Shown: one piece after another, positions 1-6,103 of the stretch
How positions within the stretch are numbered: the first letter of the stretch is position 1
Layout: every line of letters starts with the position of its first letter
Source: an uncultured Bacilli bacterium
Lineage (GTDB): Bacteria; Bacillota_I; Bacilli_A; RF39; UBA660
DNA: 19,029 nucleotides
NCBI GenBank assembly: GCA_934130265.1
Contig: CAKOYC010000009.1
Location: forward strand, 1-19,029
Direction of reading: 5' to 3'
The notes under the pieces: model-generated
What the model saw: only the letters and a program-made list of their open reading frames with translations
Told to the model about the DNA's origin: nothing
Databases searched by the model: none
Position numbers and translations under genes: made by a program

Positions 1-74
1 TGGAGCGGATGAGGAGAATCGAACTCCCGTAGTTAGCTTGGAAGGCTAAGGTTCTACCATTAAACTACATCCGC
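1..74 (-). tRNA. tRNA-Gly (anticodon UCC), complete
   Basis: Read on the minus strand, the segment folds as a full cloverleaf. The acceptor arms GCGGATG and CATCCGC pair over 7 bp, followed by discriminator T and an encoded CCA at positions 3-1. The D arm is GTTT/GAAC. The anticodon stem TTAGC/GCTAA encloses loop CTTCCAA, giving anticodon UCC. The T arm has loop TTCGATT. UCC reads GGA and GGG glycine codons. Its cognate synthetase, glyQS, lies about 10 kb away in the same window. The 3' end coincides with the window start, so a downstream terminator cannot be seen. Confidence 0.97.
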
Positions 75-114
75 AAGATAAGTACCGTCTTCCTTTTTTC
101 AGAAGACAATATTA

Positions 115-142
115 ATTATACAGAAAAATTTTGCAATGTCAA
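115..142 (-). promoter_or_regulatory. Sigma-A promoter of tRNA-Gly
   Basis: On the minus strand there is a perfect -35 TTGACA (142-137), a 16-nt spacer and a perfect -10 TATAAT (120-115). The expected transcript start near 108 leaves a pre-tRNA leader of about 34 nt. That leader contains a 6-bp hairpin (GTCTTC/GAAGAC, arms 102-107 and 87-92) just before the tRNA. It has no T-run, so it is unlikely to be a terminator. Confidence 0.88.
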
Positions 143-175
143 TATTTATTTGAAAAAAAATTAAATTTCTAGAGA

Positions 176-640
176 TTATTGGAAAAGATAATGAAGATCT
201 TTCTTTTTAACAGAACCACCACAAAGTTTATTTAACGAAATATGATAGATATTAGCTAATTTAATAAGTTTATCAGTTGGTATTCTTATTTGCCCATCTT
301 CATAATAAGAATAACTTGATTGATACACACCTAAAACACTAGCAAATTCCTTTTGTGTTTTTCGTAAATGTAATCTCTCTTTTTTTAGATTGCTTGCAAT
401 AAAATTATAATCAATATCTTTTTCATAGTTCATAGGACTTTTATCATAACTTAGTCCTAACAAATATTCAACATTTGTCTTATAGATTTCAGCAACTATG
501 GCTAACTTTTCGATTGGAAAGTTAGTGTCACCAAGTTCCCACATTGCATACGTAGAACGTTTTAGACCTAATTTTGTTGCTACTTCTTTCTGCGTTAAAT
601 CATTATCTTCTCGTAAATCTCTAATTCTTTGATAATGCAT
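176..640 (-). CDS. Double XRE-family helix-turn-helix regulator
   Basis: This 154-residue protein holds two tandem Cro/C1 (XRE) DNA-binding domains, roughly residues 3-60 and 75-138. Each shows the pattern R/K-x-L-R-x...TQKE-hA-x-x-L-G-h followed by an S-Y recognition helix (TQKEVATKLGLKRSTY in the first, TQKEFASVLGVYQSSY in the second). No sensor or enzyme domain is seen. I start it at ATG 640: the SD AAGGTGG (652-646) is 5 nt upstream, whereas the longer GTG start at 649 would overlap that SD. It is divergent from the bacteriocin exporter, and the shared intergenic region carries a perfect inverted repeat, so it is most likely the local regulator of that cassette. The regulatory role is inference; the DNA-binding family call is firm. 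Confidence 0.9.
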   Translation of the reverse strand: MHYQRIRDLREDNDLTQKEVATKLGLKRSTYAMWELGDTNFPIEKLAIVAEIYKTNVEYLLGLSYDKSPMNYEKDIDYNFIASNLKKERLHLRKTQKEFASVLGVYQSSYSYYEDGQIRIPTDKLIKLANIYHISLNKLCGGSVKKKDLHYLFQ

Positions 641-684
641 CTCTACCACCTTGTTAATATTTTAGTATATATTGGAAAAATCTG

Positions 685-703
685 GTTATTTTGTCAAAAT
701 AAC
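685..703. promoter_or_regulatory. Perfect 9-bp inverted repeat, probable operator
   Basis: GTTATTTTG and CAAAATAAC form a 19-bp palindrome with a single central T. On the minus strand it contains a perfect TTGACA (697-692), usable as a -35 for the regulator gene. On the plus strand it abuts an extended -10 driving the exporter operon. A dimeric XRE protein bound here could block both promoters. It lies 45 bp upstream of the regulator start. Binding is inferred from position and symmetry. Confidence 0.7.
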
Positions 704-712
704 TGATATTAT
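704..712 (+). promoter_or_regulatory. Extended -10 promoter for the bacteriocin operon
   Basis: TGATATTAT is an extended -10 element (TG-N-TATTAT, one mismatch to TATAAT), directly downstream of the palindrome at 685-703. The -35 position falls inside the palindrome and is poor, which an extended -10 can tolerate. Transcription would start near 719, about 50 nt before the exporter start. Confidence 0.5.
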
Positions 713-770
713 TCTTTTTAAACGGAAAAAAAACACTTTGATGTTTATCATAATTATAGGAGGTGATAAA

Positions 771-2858
771 ATAAAAAAAATATTATTTATAAAACAAGAG
801 AGTAAATCAGATTGTGGTATAGCTTGTCTTAAATGTATATTATCCTATTATAATATTTATCCAACGAATGAATATTTAAAAGATGTAGCGTTATATGATG
901 GAACAGGTGTTACCTTATTTGGACTTAAAAAAGCATTTGAATCATTAGGATTCAATTGTGAAGCCTTGGAGGGAAAAATTAACTTGGAAAACAACTATAT
1001 TCTTCCTAGTATTGCACATTTAGTAATAGATAAAAATACAAATAAGTATCATTATGTAGTGATTTATAAAATGAGCGCTAGTAAATTATATATAATGGAT
1101 CCATCAAAAGGCAAATATAGTTTAACTGCTGAAGAATTTTTTGATAGAAGTACTAACTATTATCTTTTTATAAAACCAACCTCCTTTCTCAAGATAATAG
1201 AAAGATATAAAGTAGTAACAAATATTTTGAACGAACAAATAAAGAATAAAAAGAACTACTTTATTTTGTTTCTAATCATTTCTTTGGTTAGTCTTAGCAT
1301 GGAATTTGCTACCTTTTTTGAATTAAAAATATTTCTAAACTATGCATTAATACCAGAAAATTTACAAAATATGTATACTTTAATAATTCCTTTTGTTTTA
1401 ATCTCTTTTCTTAAAATAATTGCAGATTATTTATTATTTAATTATCAATTAATATTAAAATTATTCATTTCTAAAACCCTGGCAAATAAAGTAATAAACA
1501 AACTTTTATCACTTCCTATAACTAGTTTGAAAAGATCAGAAAATGAAAAAATATTTTCTATTTTTCAAGATACCAAATTTATAAGTGAATTCTTTATTGA
1601 ACAAAAGTTAATTTTTATAAGAACAATACCCCTGCTTCTTGTTTTATATTTAATTTTCTTAAAAGTATCATTGGGAGTTTTTCTCTTCCTGTTAACAAGT
1701 AATATCTTTTTTCTATTACTAGTTATCTTTCAAAAGAAAGGACTTGGTAAGCATTTACAAAACTATTATTATCAACGTGATAAATTTAACTCATTAGTAT
1801 CAAGCACTTATCATTTTTTTGAAATGATAAAAGGATATCACTATGAAAAAGACAAATCAAAAGAACTAAATAATAGTATGACTAGTTATTTTGTAACTAC
1901 TAGTTCCTTAGAAAAGTATAAGGAAAAGACTAAAAACTTATTCCTATTAATAGAAAATATTAATTATTTCTCATTGTTTTTTCTTCTATCTGTTTTATTA
2001 ATCAGTACTAAAAGGATAAACAATCTTTCTACCTTTATATTCTTAGAAAGTCTTATAGGAGTAACCTTGAAAAACGAAGAAACTTTAATAGTTCAATTGT
2101 TATCAAAAAAAGAATATAAAGAATCGATTGATAGACTAGATGATTTTTTTCTTCTTAAAAGAGAATTGTTATTAAAATATTCTCCTGATATATATGGAAA
2201 AGAATTAGATATTACTGTTAACAATCTCTCTTTTTCTTATGGCTTAAATCAGCTACTTAAAAATATAAATCTAACTATTCCATTTAAATCACATATCTTT
2301 TTCTATGGAAAGTCTGGTAGTGGAAAGAGTACTTTATTTAAATTATTAGGCCGATATTTAGAACCAGAGTTTGGCATGATAAATATTAATGAATTAGATA
2401 TTACCCATTATAATCTAGCAGATTTAAGAAATGATATTTCTTATGTAACCAGTAATATATTAATAGAAAATAAATCACTTTTAGAAAATATAACTATGGG
2501 AAGAAAAGTAAATATGAATAGTATTAATAAAATTTTAAAAGTGACTGGTCTTAATAATATATTAGCTAGTAAAGATAGAAATATTCATACTATAAACGAA
2601 ATGGAGTTAAATAGTCTTAGTACTGGTGAAAAAATGCGAATAGCATGTGCTAGAGCCCTTTATCGGAATAGTAAAATTTATCTATTTGATGAATGCTTTA
2701 GTAATATGGATATAAAAAGTGAAAGACAACTATTAATAAACATATTTAATAATTATAAAGATGCAACAATTTTATATATTTCCCATCGCTTAGAAAACAA
2801 AGATTTATTTGCTAGGAAATACGTATTAAAGGATGGAACAATTTATGAAGAAAAATAA
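771..2858 (+). CDS. Peptidase-containing ABC exporter (C39, bacteriocin type)
   Basis: This exporter (695 aa, normal for the PCAT family) should cut double-glycine leaders and export the mature peptides across the membrane. Residues 1-130 form a C39 papain-like peptidase with Cys15 (in SDCGIACL), His94 and Asp110. Residues ~155-445 are the transmembrane domain. The C-terminal ATPase has Walker A GKSGSGKST at 513-521, Walker B Asp640 with catalytic Glu641, and H-loop His672. The signature is LSTGE (616-620) rather than LSGGQ, and the Q-loop Gln appears to be Ser. The start is unusual. A perfect SD AGGAGGTG (758-765) sits 7 nt before an ATA codon at 771, which gives the usual short N-terminus before the peptidase. 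The alternatives, ATG 741 and TTG 672, have no good SD and would place this SD inside the gene. The substrates are encoded just downstream. Confidence 0.93.
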   Translation: MKKILFIKQESKSDCGIACLKCILSYYNIYPTNEYLKDVALYDGTGVTLFGLKKAFESLGFNCEALEGKINLENNYILPSIAHLVIDKNTNKYHYVVIYKMSASKLYIMDPSKGKYSLTAEEFFDRSTNYYLFIKPTSFLKIIERYKVVTNILNEQIKNKKNYFILFLIISLVSLSMEFATFFELKIFLNYALIPENLQNMYTLIIPFVLISFLKIIADYLLFNYQLILKLFISKTLANKVINKLLSLPITSLKRSENEKIFSIFQDTKFISEFFIEQKLIFIRTIPLLLVLYLIFLKVSLGVFLFLLTSNIFFLLLVIFQKKGLGKHLQNYYYQRDKFNSLVSSTYHFFEMIKGYHYEKDKSKELNNSMTSYFVTTSSLEKYKEKTKNLFLLIENINYFSLFFLLSVLLISTKRINNLSTFIFLESLIGVTLKNEETLIVQLLSKKEYKESIDRLDDFFLLKRELLLKYSPDIYGKELDITVNNLSFSYGLNQLLKNINLTIPFKSHIFFYGKSGSGKSTLFKLLGRYLEPEFGMININELDITHYNLADLRNDISYVTSNILIENKSLLENITMGRKVNMNSINKILKVTGLNNILASKDRNIHTINEMELNSLSTGEKMRIACARALYRNSKIYLFDECFSNMDIKSERQLLINIFNNYKDATILYISHRLENKDLFARKYVLKDGTIYEEK

Positions 2859-3210
2859 TTTATTAACTATTGGAACAATAATTTTCTTTATTATAATAAT
2901 ACTTACTATATTATTTTTGAAAAAGGTAACTATTTTTGATTATCAGGCAATCACTTGTAACATAAATAATAAAGAAATAGAAACTGTTATTTCTAAGAAA
3001 CAACTAGATAATATTACAAAGAATAAATTTTTTTACTATCAGGGTAGAAAGTATATCTATAAAATAATAGAAAATATAGAAAAAGATGATTTAGTTTATC
3101 TAATACTATCAACTAATAAGAAACTTTCTAAAAATAAAGTAGGTAATATTTATATACCTATTAAAAAAATAGCATTATTAAAAGTATTAAAAAAGAGTTG
3201 GAGGTTATGA
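2845..3210 (+). CDS. One-TM bacteriocin export accessory protein (candidate)
   Basis: This 121-residue protein has a short basic N-terminus, one membrane segment (about residues 7-26) and an extracellular part of roughly 95 residues, Lys-rich and probably mostly beta strand. It overlaps the end of the exporter gene and ends at TGA 3208-3210, which overlaps the ATG of the first precursor peptide, so it is translationally embedded in the operon. I start it at ATG 2845, with AAAGGA (2828-2833) upstream; ATG 2833 lies against that SD. By position it could be a shortened HlyD/LcnD-type accessory protein lacking the coiled-coil hairpin, or part of immunity. I do not recognise the family with confidence. 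Confidence 0.7.
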   Translation: MKKNNLLTIGTIIFFIIIILTILFLKKVTIFDYQAITCNINNKEIETVISKKQLDNITKNKFFYYQGRKYIYKIIENIEKDDLVYLILSTNKKLSKNKVGNIYIPIKKIALLKVLKKSWRL

Positions 3211-3356
3211 TGCAAAAAATAGAAGATGAAAAATTAAAAAGAATAAAAGGTGGTTTTTCTGTTTGGGCTTTTGTAGGAATTACTGCTATAGTAGCTTTTC
3301 TAGTCGGAGTAGTTGAAGGCTATACCACTCCAAAGGGCTGTGAGGTGAATAATTAA
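3210..3356 (+). CDS. Double-glycine bacteriocin precursor, peptide A
   Basis: A 48-residue precursor. The leader MQKIEDEKLKRIKGG has Leu at -7, Ile at -4 and Gly-Gly at -2/-1, the pattern cut by C39 peptidases. The 33-residue core begins FSVWAFVGIT and is strongly hydrophobic. It contains one GxxxG motif (core G18-VVE-G22), a Trp at core 4, and a single Cys (core 29) near a polar end. SD GGAGG (3200-3204) is 5 nt before ATG 3210; an ATG at 3207 is possible but too close to the SD. The start overlaps the previous stop, and the stop overlaps the next start. The core resembles the lactobin A/cerein 7B style of class IIb peptide, from memory of the family and not from a search. Confidence 0.88.
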   Translation: MQKIEDEKLKRIKGGFSVWAFVGITAIVAFLVGVVEGYTTPKGCEVNN

Positions 3357-3529
3357 TGAAAAAAATAAATGACAAAGACTTACTATTAATAGTAGGAGGA
3401 GCTACCACTTTAAGTGGTACAATATTAAATCAGTTAAATAAGTTAATAAGCATATTAGTTGATTCAGGAAAAAGTTTAGGTTCATCAATTAGAAGAATCA
3501 GTGAGGATAAAATATGTCCTTTAGATTAA
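3356..3529 (+). CDS. Double-glycine bacteriocin precursor, peptide B
   Basis: A 57-residue precursor. The leader MKKINDKDLLLIVGG has the same length as peptide A's leader and shares 8 of 15 residues, with Leu -7, Ile -4 and Gly-Gly. The 42-residue core is amphipathic, starts ATTLSGTILN, and has one GxxxG motif (core G23-KSL-G27), a basic Arg-Arg pair (core 31-32) and one Cys (core 39) close to the C-terminus. ATG 3356 overlaps the TAA of peptide A; SD GAGGTG (3342-3347) is 8 nt upstream. Two adjacent GG precursors, each with a GxxxG, are the hallmark of class IIb bacteriocins, whose two helices pack together in the target membrane. The single Cys in each core could allow a disulfide between the peptides, which is inference. 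Confidence 0.88.
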   Translation: MKKINDKDLLLIVGGATTLSGTILNQLNKLISILVDSGKSLGSSIRRISEDKICPLD

Positions 3530-3630
3530 AACTTAGTAAAGTTATTAAAATAGTTCTAATTATCTTTTTCTTCATATTTTGTTATCTTATCGGTTATTAT
3601 TTTGGTGGAAATATCATAAAACATTGTTAA
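3514..3630 (+). CDS. 38-aa membrane peptide, candidate immunity protein
   Basis: A small ORF with its own SD (GAGGA, 3503-3507, 6 nt before ATG 3514), overlapping the end of peptide B by 16 nt. The product has a basic N-terminus (MSFRLKLSK), one membrane helix (about residues 10-30) and a short tail ending in His-Cys. There is no double-glycine leader of normal form; a Gly-Gly pair at 31-32 is too far C-terminal. Last-gene position and membrane topology fit a bacteriocin immunity peptide; it could also be a third membrane-active component. Translation is supported only by the SD and operon packing. Confidence 0.65.
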   Translation: MSFRLKLSKVIKIVLIIFFFIFCYLIGYYFGGNIIKHC

Positions 3631-3656
3631 AATGTAAAAAAAATGTAAATTTATAG

Positions 3657-3686
3657 TTGTCAGAAATGCCTATCAAGTGTTATAAT
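3657..3686 (+). promoter_or_regulatory. Promoter of rpsU
   Basis: TTGTCA (3657-3662), an 18-nt spacer and a perfect TATAAT (3681-3686) preceded by TG (3678-3679), so an extended -10. The start would be near 3693, about 29 nt before rpsU. No terminator hairpin separates it from the bacteriocin genes. Confidence 0.8.
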
Positions 3687-3721
3687 CAGTTGTAGAAAAA
3701 AACGAAGGGAGGGATAGCCGA

Positions 3722-3940
3722 ATGACACAAACAAAAGAGAAGTCAAATAACACAACTAGTAGCTTAGATTTTAAAATCAGAAAATACAAGCAAAAGCTTG
3801 CTCGTAGTGGTGTCCCTTCAGAAGCAAAGAAACACGATGCTTATGATAAACCAGGGGTTAGAAGAAGAAAAGCAAGAGAAGAAGCTAAAAAGAACGCTCG
3901 CAAGAATGAACGCAGACAATCTAGAGGAAATAGAGACTAA
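3722..3940 (+). CDS. rpsU: 30S ribosomal protein bS21
   Basis: A very basic 72-residue protein. Residues ~15-60 follow the bS21 pattern: F-K-I-R-K-Y-K, then ARSGVPSEAKKH, then AYDKPGVRRRKAREEA, as in the RRFKR...SG...E...EFYEKP...R-K-R core of S21. bS21 sits at the anti-SD end of 16S rRNA in the small subunit and helps initiation. The N-terminal ~14 residues (Thr/Ser/Asn-rich) and the Arg-rich tail are longer than usual. SD GGGAGGG (3707-3713) is 8 nt before ATG. Being directly upstream of yqfC-yqfD, as in the B. subtilis neighbourhood, supports the call. The match is by pattern only, so some doubt remains. Confidence 0.82.
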   Translation: MTQTKEKSNNTTSSLDFKIRKYKQKLARSGVPSEAKKHDAYDKPGVRRRKAREEAKKNARKNERRQSRGNRD

Positions 3941-3962
3941 TTAATGGTCTTTATTTTTTTTT
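3932..3962 (+). terminator. Weak terminator overlapping the rpsU stop
   Basis: AGAGAC (3932-3937) pairs with GTCTTT (3947-3952), six pairs including one G-U. The loop contains the rpsU stop codon, and ATTTTTTTTT follows. Probably partial, giving extra rpsU transcript with read-through to yqfC, which has no clear promoter of its own. Confidence 0.5.
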
Positions 3963-3989
3963 CTAACATAAATTTATATAGGTGGAAAA

Positions 3990-4229
3990 ATGATAGGATA
4001 TAATAGGATAAAAAATTATATTGAAGATAATGAATTTCATTTCGATATTTTTATTGATCATGTTTATATTGCCAATTATGAAAAGATACTCTCACTTTCA
4101 GATACTAGAGTTTCTTTTGTAGCCCAAAATAAAAAAATAACTTTAACTGGTAATAAATTATCTTTAATAAAGATGCTTGACGATGAACTTTTAATTCAGG
4201 GAAATTTAACTAAAGTAGAGTTAGAATAA
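3990..4229 (+). CDS. yqfC: Sporulation protein YqfC family
   Basis: A 79-residue protein matching the small YqfC/YabP-like family of spore-former proteins. The second half has the family's repeated beta-strand pattern: a TRV segment, then KKITLTGNKL, then a D-E-L-L-I-Q-G turn and a final hydrophobic strand. The N-terminal part is shorter than in Bacillus. SD AGGTGG (3980-3985) is 4 nt before ATG. Its TAA overlaps the yqfD ATG, so the two are translationally coupled, as in spore formers where both are expressed in the mother cell under sigma-E. No sigma-E-like promoter is evident here. The exact molecular role is unknown. Confidence 0.82.
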   Translation: MIGYNRIKNYIEDNEFHFDIFIDHVYIANYEKILSLSDTRVSFVAQNKKITLTGNKLSLIKMLDDELLIQGNLTKVELE

Positions 4230-5395
4230 TGAGTCATTATATAATTAAAATAGAAGGTCGTCGTCCAAACTCACTCCTATCACTTTTAATTATTTTAAAG
4301 ATACCTTTCATAAAAAAGAAAGAGACAAAAGACTATTTAATTTTAGAAATAGAAGAAGAATATTTTCAAAAGATAAAAAAACTAGCACCTACTTATGAAA
4401 TAACTATTCTAAAAAGAACAGGAAAAGCTTACTTAATCCATTTATATAAAACTAAAAAGATATTTCTTTATTCTACTATTTTTGCTTTTCTAGTAATTAT
4501 TTTGCTAACCAATATTATCTTTTCTGTTAGAGTAGTAGAAACTGATAAAGAGATAAAAGATATGATTCTTACTGATTTAAGGGAAAATGGTATTACAAGA
4601 TTTAGATTTAAAGTCTCTTATAAAAGAAAAGAAGCGATAAGAGAGACAATACTAGAGAAAGAAAAGGACTACTTGGAGTGGTTAGAAATAGAAGAAGTTG
4701 GTACTATGTATCAAATAAAAGTAATTAGAAGAATAAATAATCCTAAAGAAGAAGAGTTAAAACCTAGAAGTATAGTGGCTAAGAAGAAAGGACGAATCAC
4801 TAGAATAGAAGCTGATTATGGAGAAGTTACTACTAAGAAGAATGATGTAGTAGATAAAGGTGATACCTTAATTAGTGGACTTATCAAAAATAAAGAAGAG
4901 ATTAAAACTAAAGTAGCAGCAAGAGGAAAAGTTTATGCTGAAGTTTGGTATCAAGTAAATCTTAGTCTTCCGACTATCTATCAAGAAGAGATTAAAACTG
5001 GTAAGAAAAAGAATACCTTAGAAATTATATTTCTTGATAAGAATATTTTTATATCAGAATTATTTAAATATAATAATAGTATTTCTAAAGAAACTGTTCT
5101 ATATAATAACCCTCTTATTCCTTTTAGAATCAGTTTTACTAAAAAAGAAGAAATTAAACTAAAACAAATCGCTTATCAAGAAGATAAGACTTTAAAAAAG
5201 ATAAAAAAACTAGCTGTTGATAAATTAAAACAAAGAATAGGTAATGATATTAAAATATTATCAATAAATGTTTTGAAAAAAAAGACAAGTGCTGATAAAA
5301 TAGAAGTAGAATTGTTTTTCAAAGTAGAAGAAGATATAACTAGTTATGAATCTCTAGAAAATATTGATATTACTTTAGAAAATCAGAAAGAATGA
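4229..5395 (+). CDS. yqfD: Sporulation protein YqfD
   Basis: A 388-residue single-pass membrane protein of the YqfD (stage IV-like) family. The N-terminal soluble part (1-75) starts with the family's IKIEGRRPN-type motif. One TM helix spans ~79-100, followed by a long extracytoplasmic region. This contains an EEVGTMYQIKV strand pair and a ...VDKGDTLISG... segment of the kind seen in barrel-sandwich folds, and it ends in a charged helix-strand tail. Length is normal (~390-400). The ATG overlaps the yqfC stop with only a weak SD, so expression depends on coupling. With yqfC it marks this lineage as sporulating or recently so. In B. subtilis phoH and yqfF follow; here vanZ follows instead. Confidence 0.9.
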   Translation: MSHYIIKIEGRRPNSLLSLLIILKIPFIKKKETKDYLILEIEEEYFQKIKKLAPTYEITILKRTGKAYLIHLYKTKKIFLYSTIFAFLVIILLTNIIFSVRVVETDKEIKDMILTDLRENGITRFRFKVSYKRKEAIRETILEKEKDYLEWLEIEEVGTMYQIKVIRRINNPKEEELKPRSIVAKKKGRITRIEADYGEVTTKKNDVVDKGDTLISGLIKNKEEIKTKVAARGKVYAEVWYQVNLSLPTIYQEEIKTGKKKNTLEIIFLDKNIFISELFKYNNSISKETVLYNNPLIPFRISFTKKEEIKLKQIAYQEDKTLKKIKKLAVDKLKQRIGNDIKILSINVLKKKTSADKIEVELFFKVEEDITSYESLENIDITLENQKE

Positions 5396-5405
5396 GGTAC
5401 TTGTT

Positions 5406-6008
5406 ATGTTAAATAGTCTTGGAAATTCTATTGAAAATGTCTTAGAATTTAGCTTGCCAATGGTTATTTTATCAGTAATAATTGCTGTATCATTAAGAAT
5501 TGCTGATATTATCAAGAATAAAAGAAAGATAGTCTTATATAAAGAAGTTTTAGCTCTGTTCTTTATGATTTATATTCTTTGTCTCTTTCAAGTAGTTACC
5601 TTTCAAGATACTACATCAGTTACAGGAAATAATTTAATACCGTTTAAAGAGATATTTAGATATTCACTTGGTAGTAGATTATTTATTAAAAATGTTTTAG
5701 GTAATGTAGTAATGTTTATCCCTTATGGTTTCTTTTGTAGCTATATATTAAAAGAAAATAGATATCTTCCTATTCTAGTTCTTACCTTAATTGCTTCTAT
5801 TTCCATAGAAACAACGCAGTTAATGATAGGTAGAGTATTTGATATAGATGATATAATGTTAAATACGGTAGGTGGAATGATTGGCTTTTACATTTATATC
5901 TTATTCTTAAAAGCAAGAGAGTTTTATAAACCATTACTATCTAAAGAATGGATGCTAAATATAATAGCAATTCTATTATTAATTGGATTTATTAAGATAA
6001 TACTTTAA
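5406..6008 (+). CDS. VanZ-like family membrane protein
   Basis: A 200-residue protein with about five or six membrane segments. The VanZ signature is clear: NNLIPF (75-80), GNVVMFIPYG (99-108), a SIETTQ motif (133-138) and DIDDIMLNTVGG (146-157), with the conserved Glu-x-x-Gln and Asp-Asp-x-x-x-Asn. VanZ homologues confer low-level teicoplanin resistance, and some also affect antibiotic or lipid-II-targeting peptide sensitivity; the biochemical activity is not established. SD GAGG (5394-5397) overlaps the yqfD stop, 8 nt before ATG. It occupies the place of phoH/yqfF in the ancestral order and is followed by a terminator, so it closes the rpsU-yqfC-yqfD-vanZ unit. Confidence 0.9.
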   Translation: MLNSLGNSIENVLEFSLPMVILSVIIAVSLRIADIIKNKRKIVLYKEVLALFFMIYILCLFQVVTFQDTTSVTGNNLIPFKEIFRYSLGSRLFIKNVLGNVVMFIPYGFFCSYILKENRYLPILVLTLIASISIETTQLMIGRVFDIDDIMLNTVGGMIGFYIYILFLKAREFYKPLLSKEWMLNIIAILLLIGFIKIIL

Positions 6009-6010
6009 TG

Positions 6011-6036
6011 CATAGAAAGATTTCTATGTGTTTTTT
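6011..6036 (+). terminator. Intrinsic terminator after vanZ
   Basis: CATAGAAA (6011-6018) and TTTCTATG (6021-6028) form a perfect 8-bp stem around a GA turn, followed by TG and six T (6031-6036). It starts 3 nt after the vanZ stop. Confidence 0.8.
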
Positions 6037-6057
6037 AGGTGAAATTAATTGTTAGTG

Positions 6058-6086
6058 ATGACAATTTGTGATAAATTTGTTAAACT
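6058..6086 (+). promoter_or_regulatory. Promoter of the ybeY-era-recO-glyQS run
   Basis: ATGACA (6058-6063), a 17-nt spacer, then TAAACT (6081-6086) preceded by TG at 6078-6079 (extended -10). It lies just after the vanZ terminator and about 18 nt before the ybeY start. The -10 is only 4 of 6, so the position is moderately certain. Confidence 0.5.
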
Positions 6087-6103
6087 TATGGTGGTGATGG
6101 ACT

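Noticed and set aside
87..107. GTCTTC/GAAGAC hairpin as a terminator of the regulator gene
   Set aside because: No T-run on either side, and it lies downstream of the tRNA promoter start, so it is more likely part of the pre-tRNA leader.
672..770. Longer N-terminus of the exporter from TTG 672 or ATG 741
   Set aside because: The strong SD at 758-765 would be internal, 672 lies upstream of the operator and promoter, and the extra residues have no counterpart in the C39 family.
1..3721. Integrative element using tRNA-Gly as attachment site
   Set aside because: No integrase, excisionase or copy of the tRNA 3' end is seen in the window; the tRNA 3' end faces away from the cassette.
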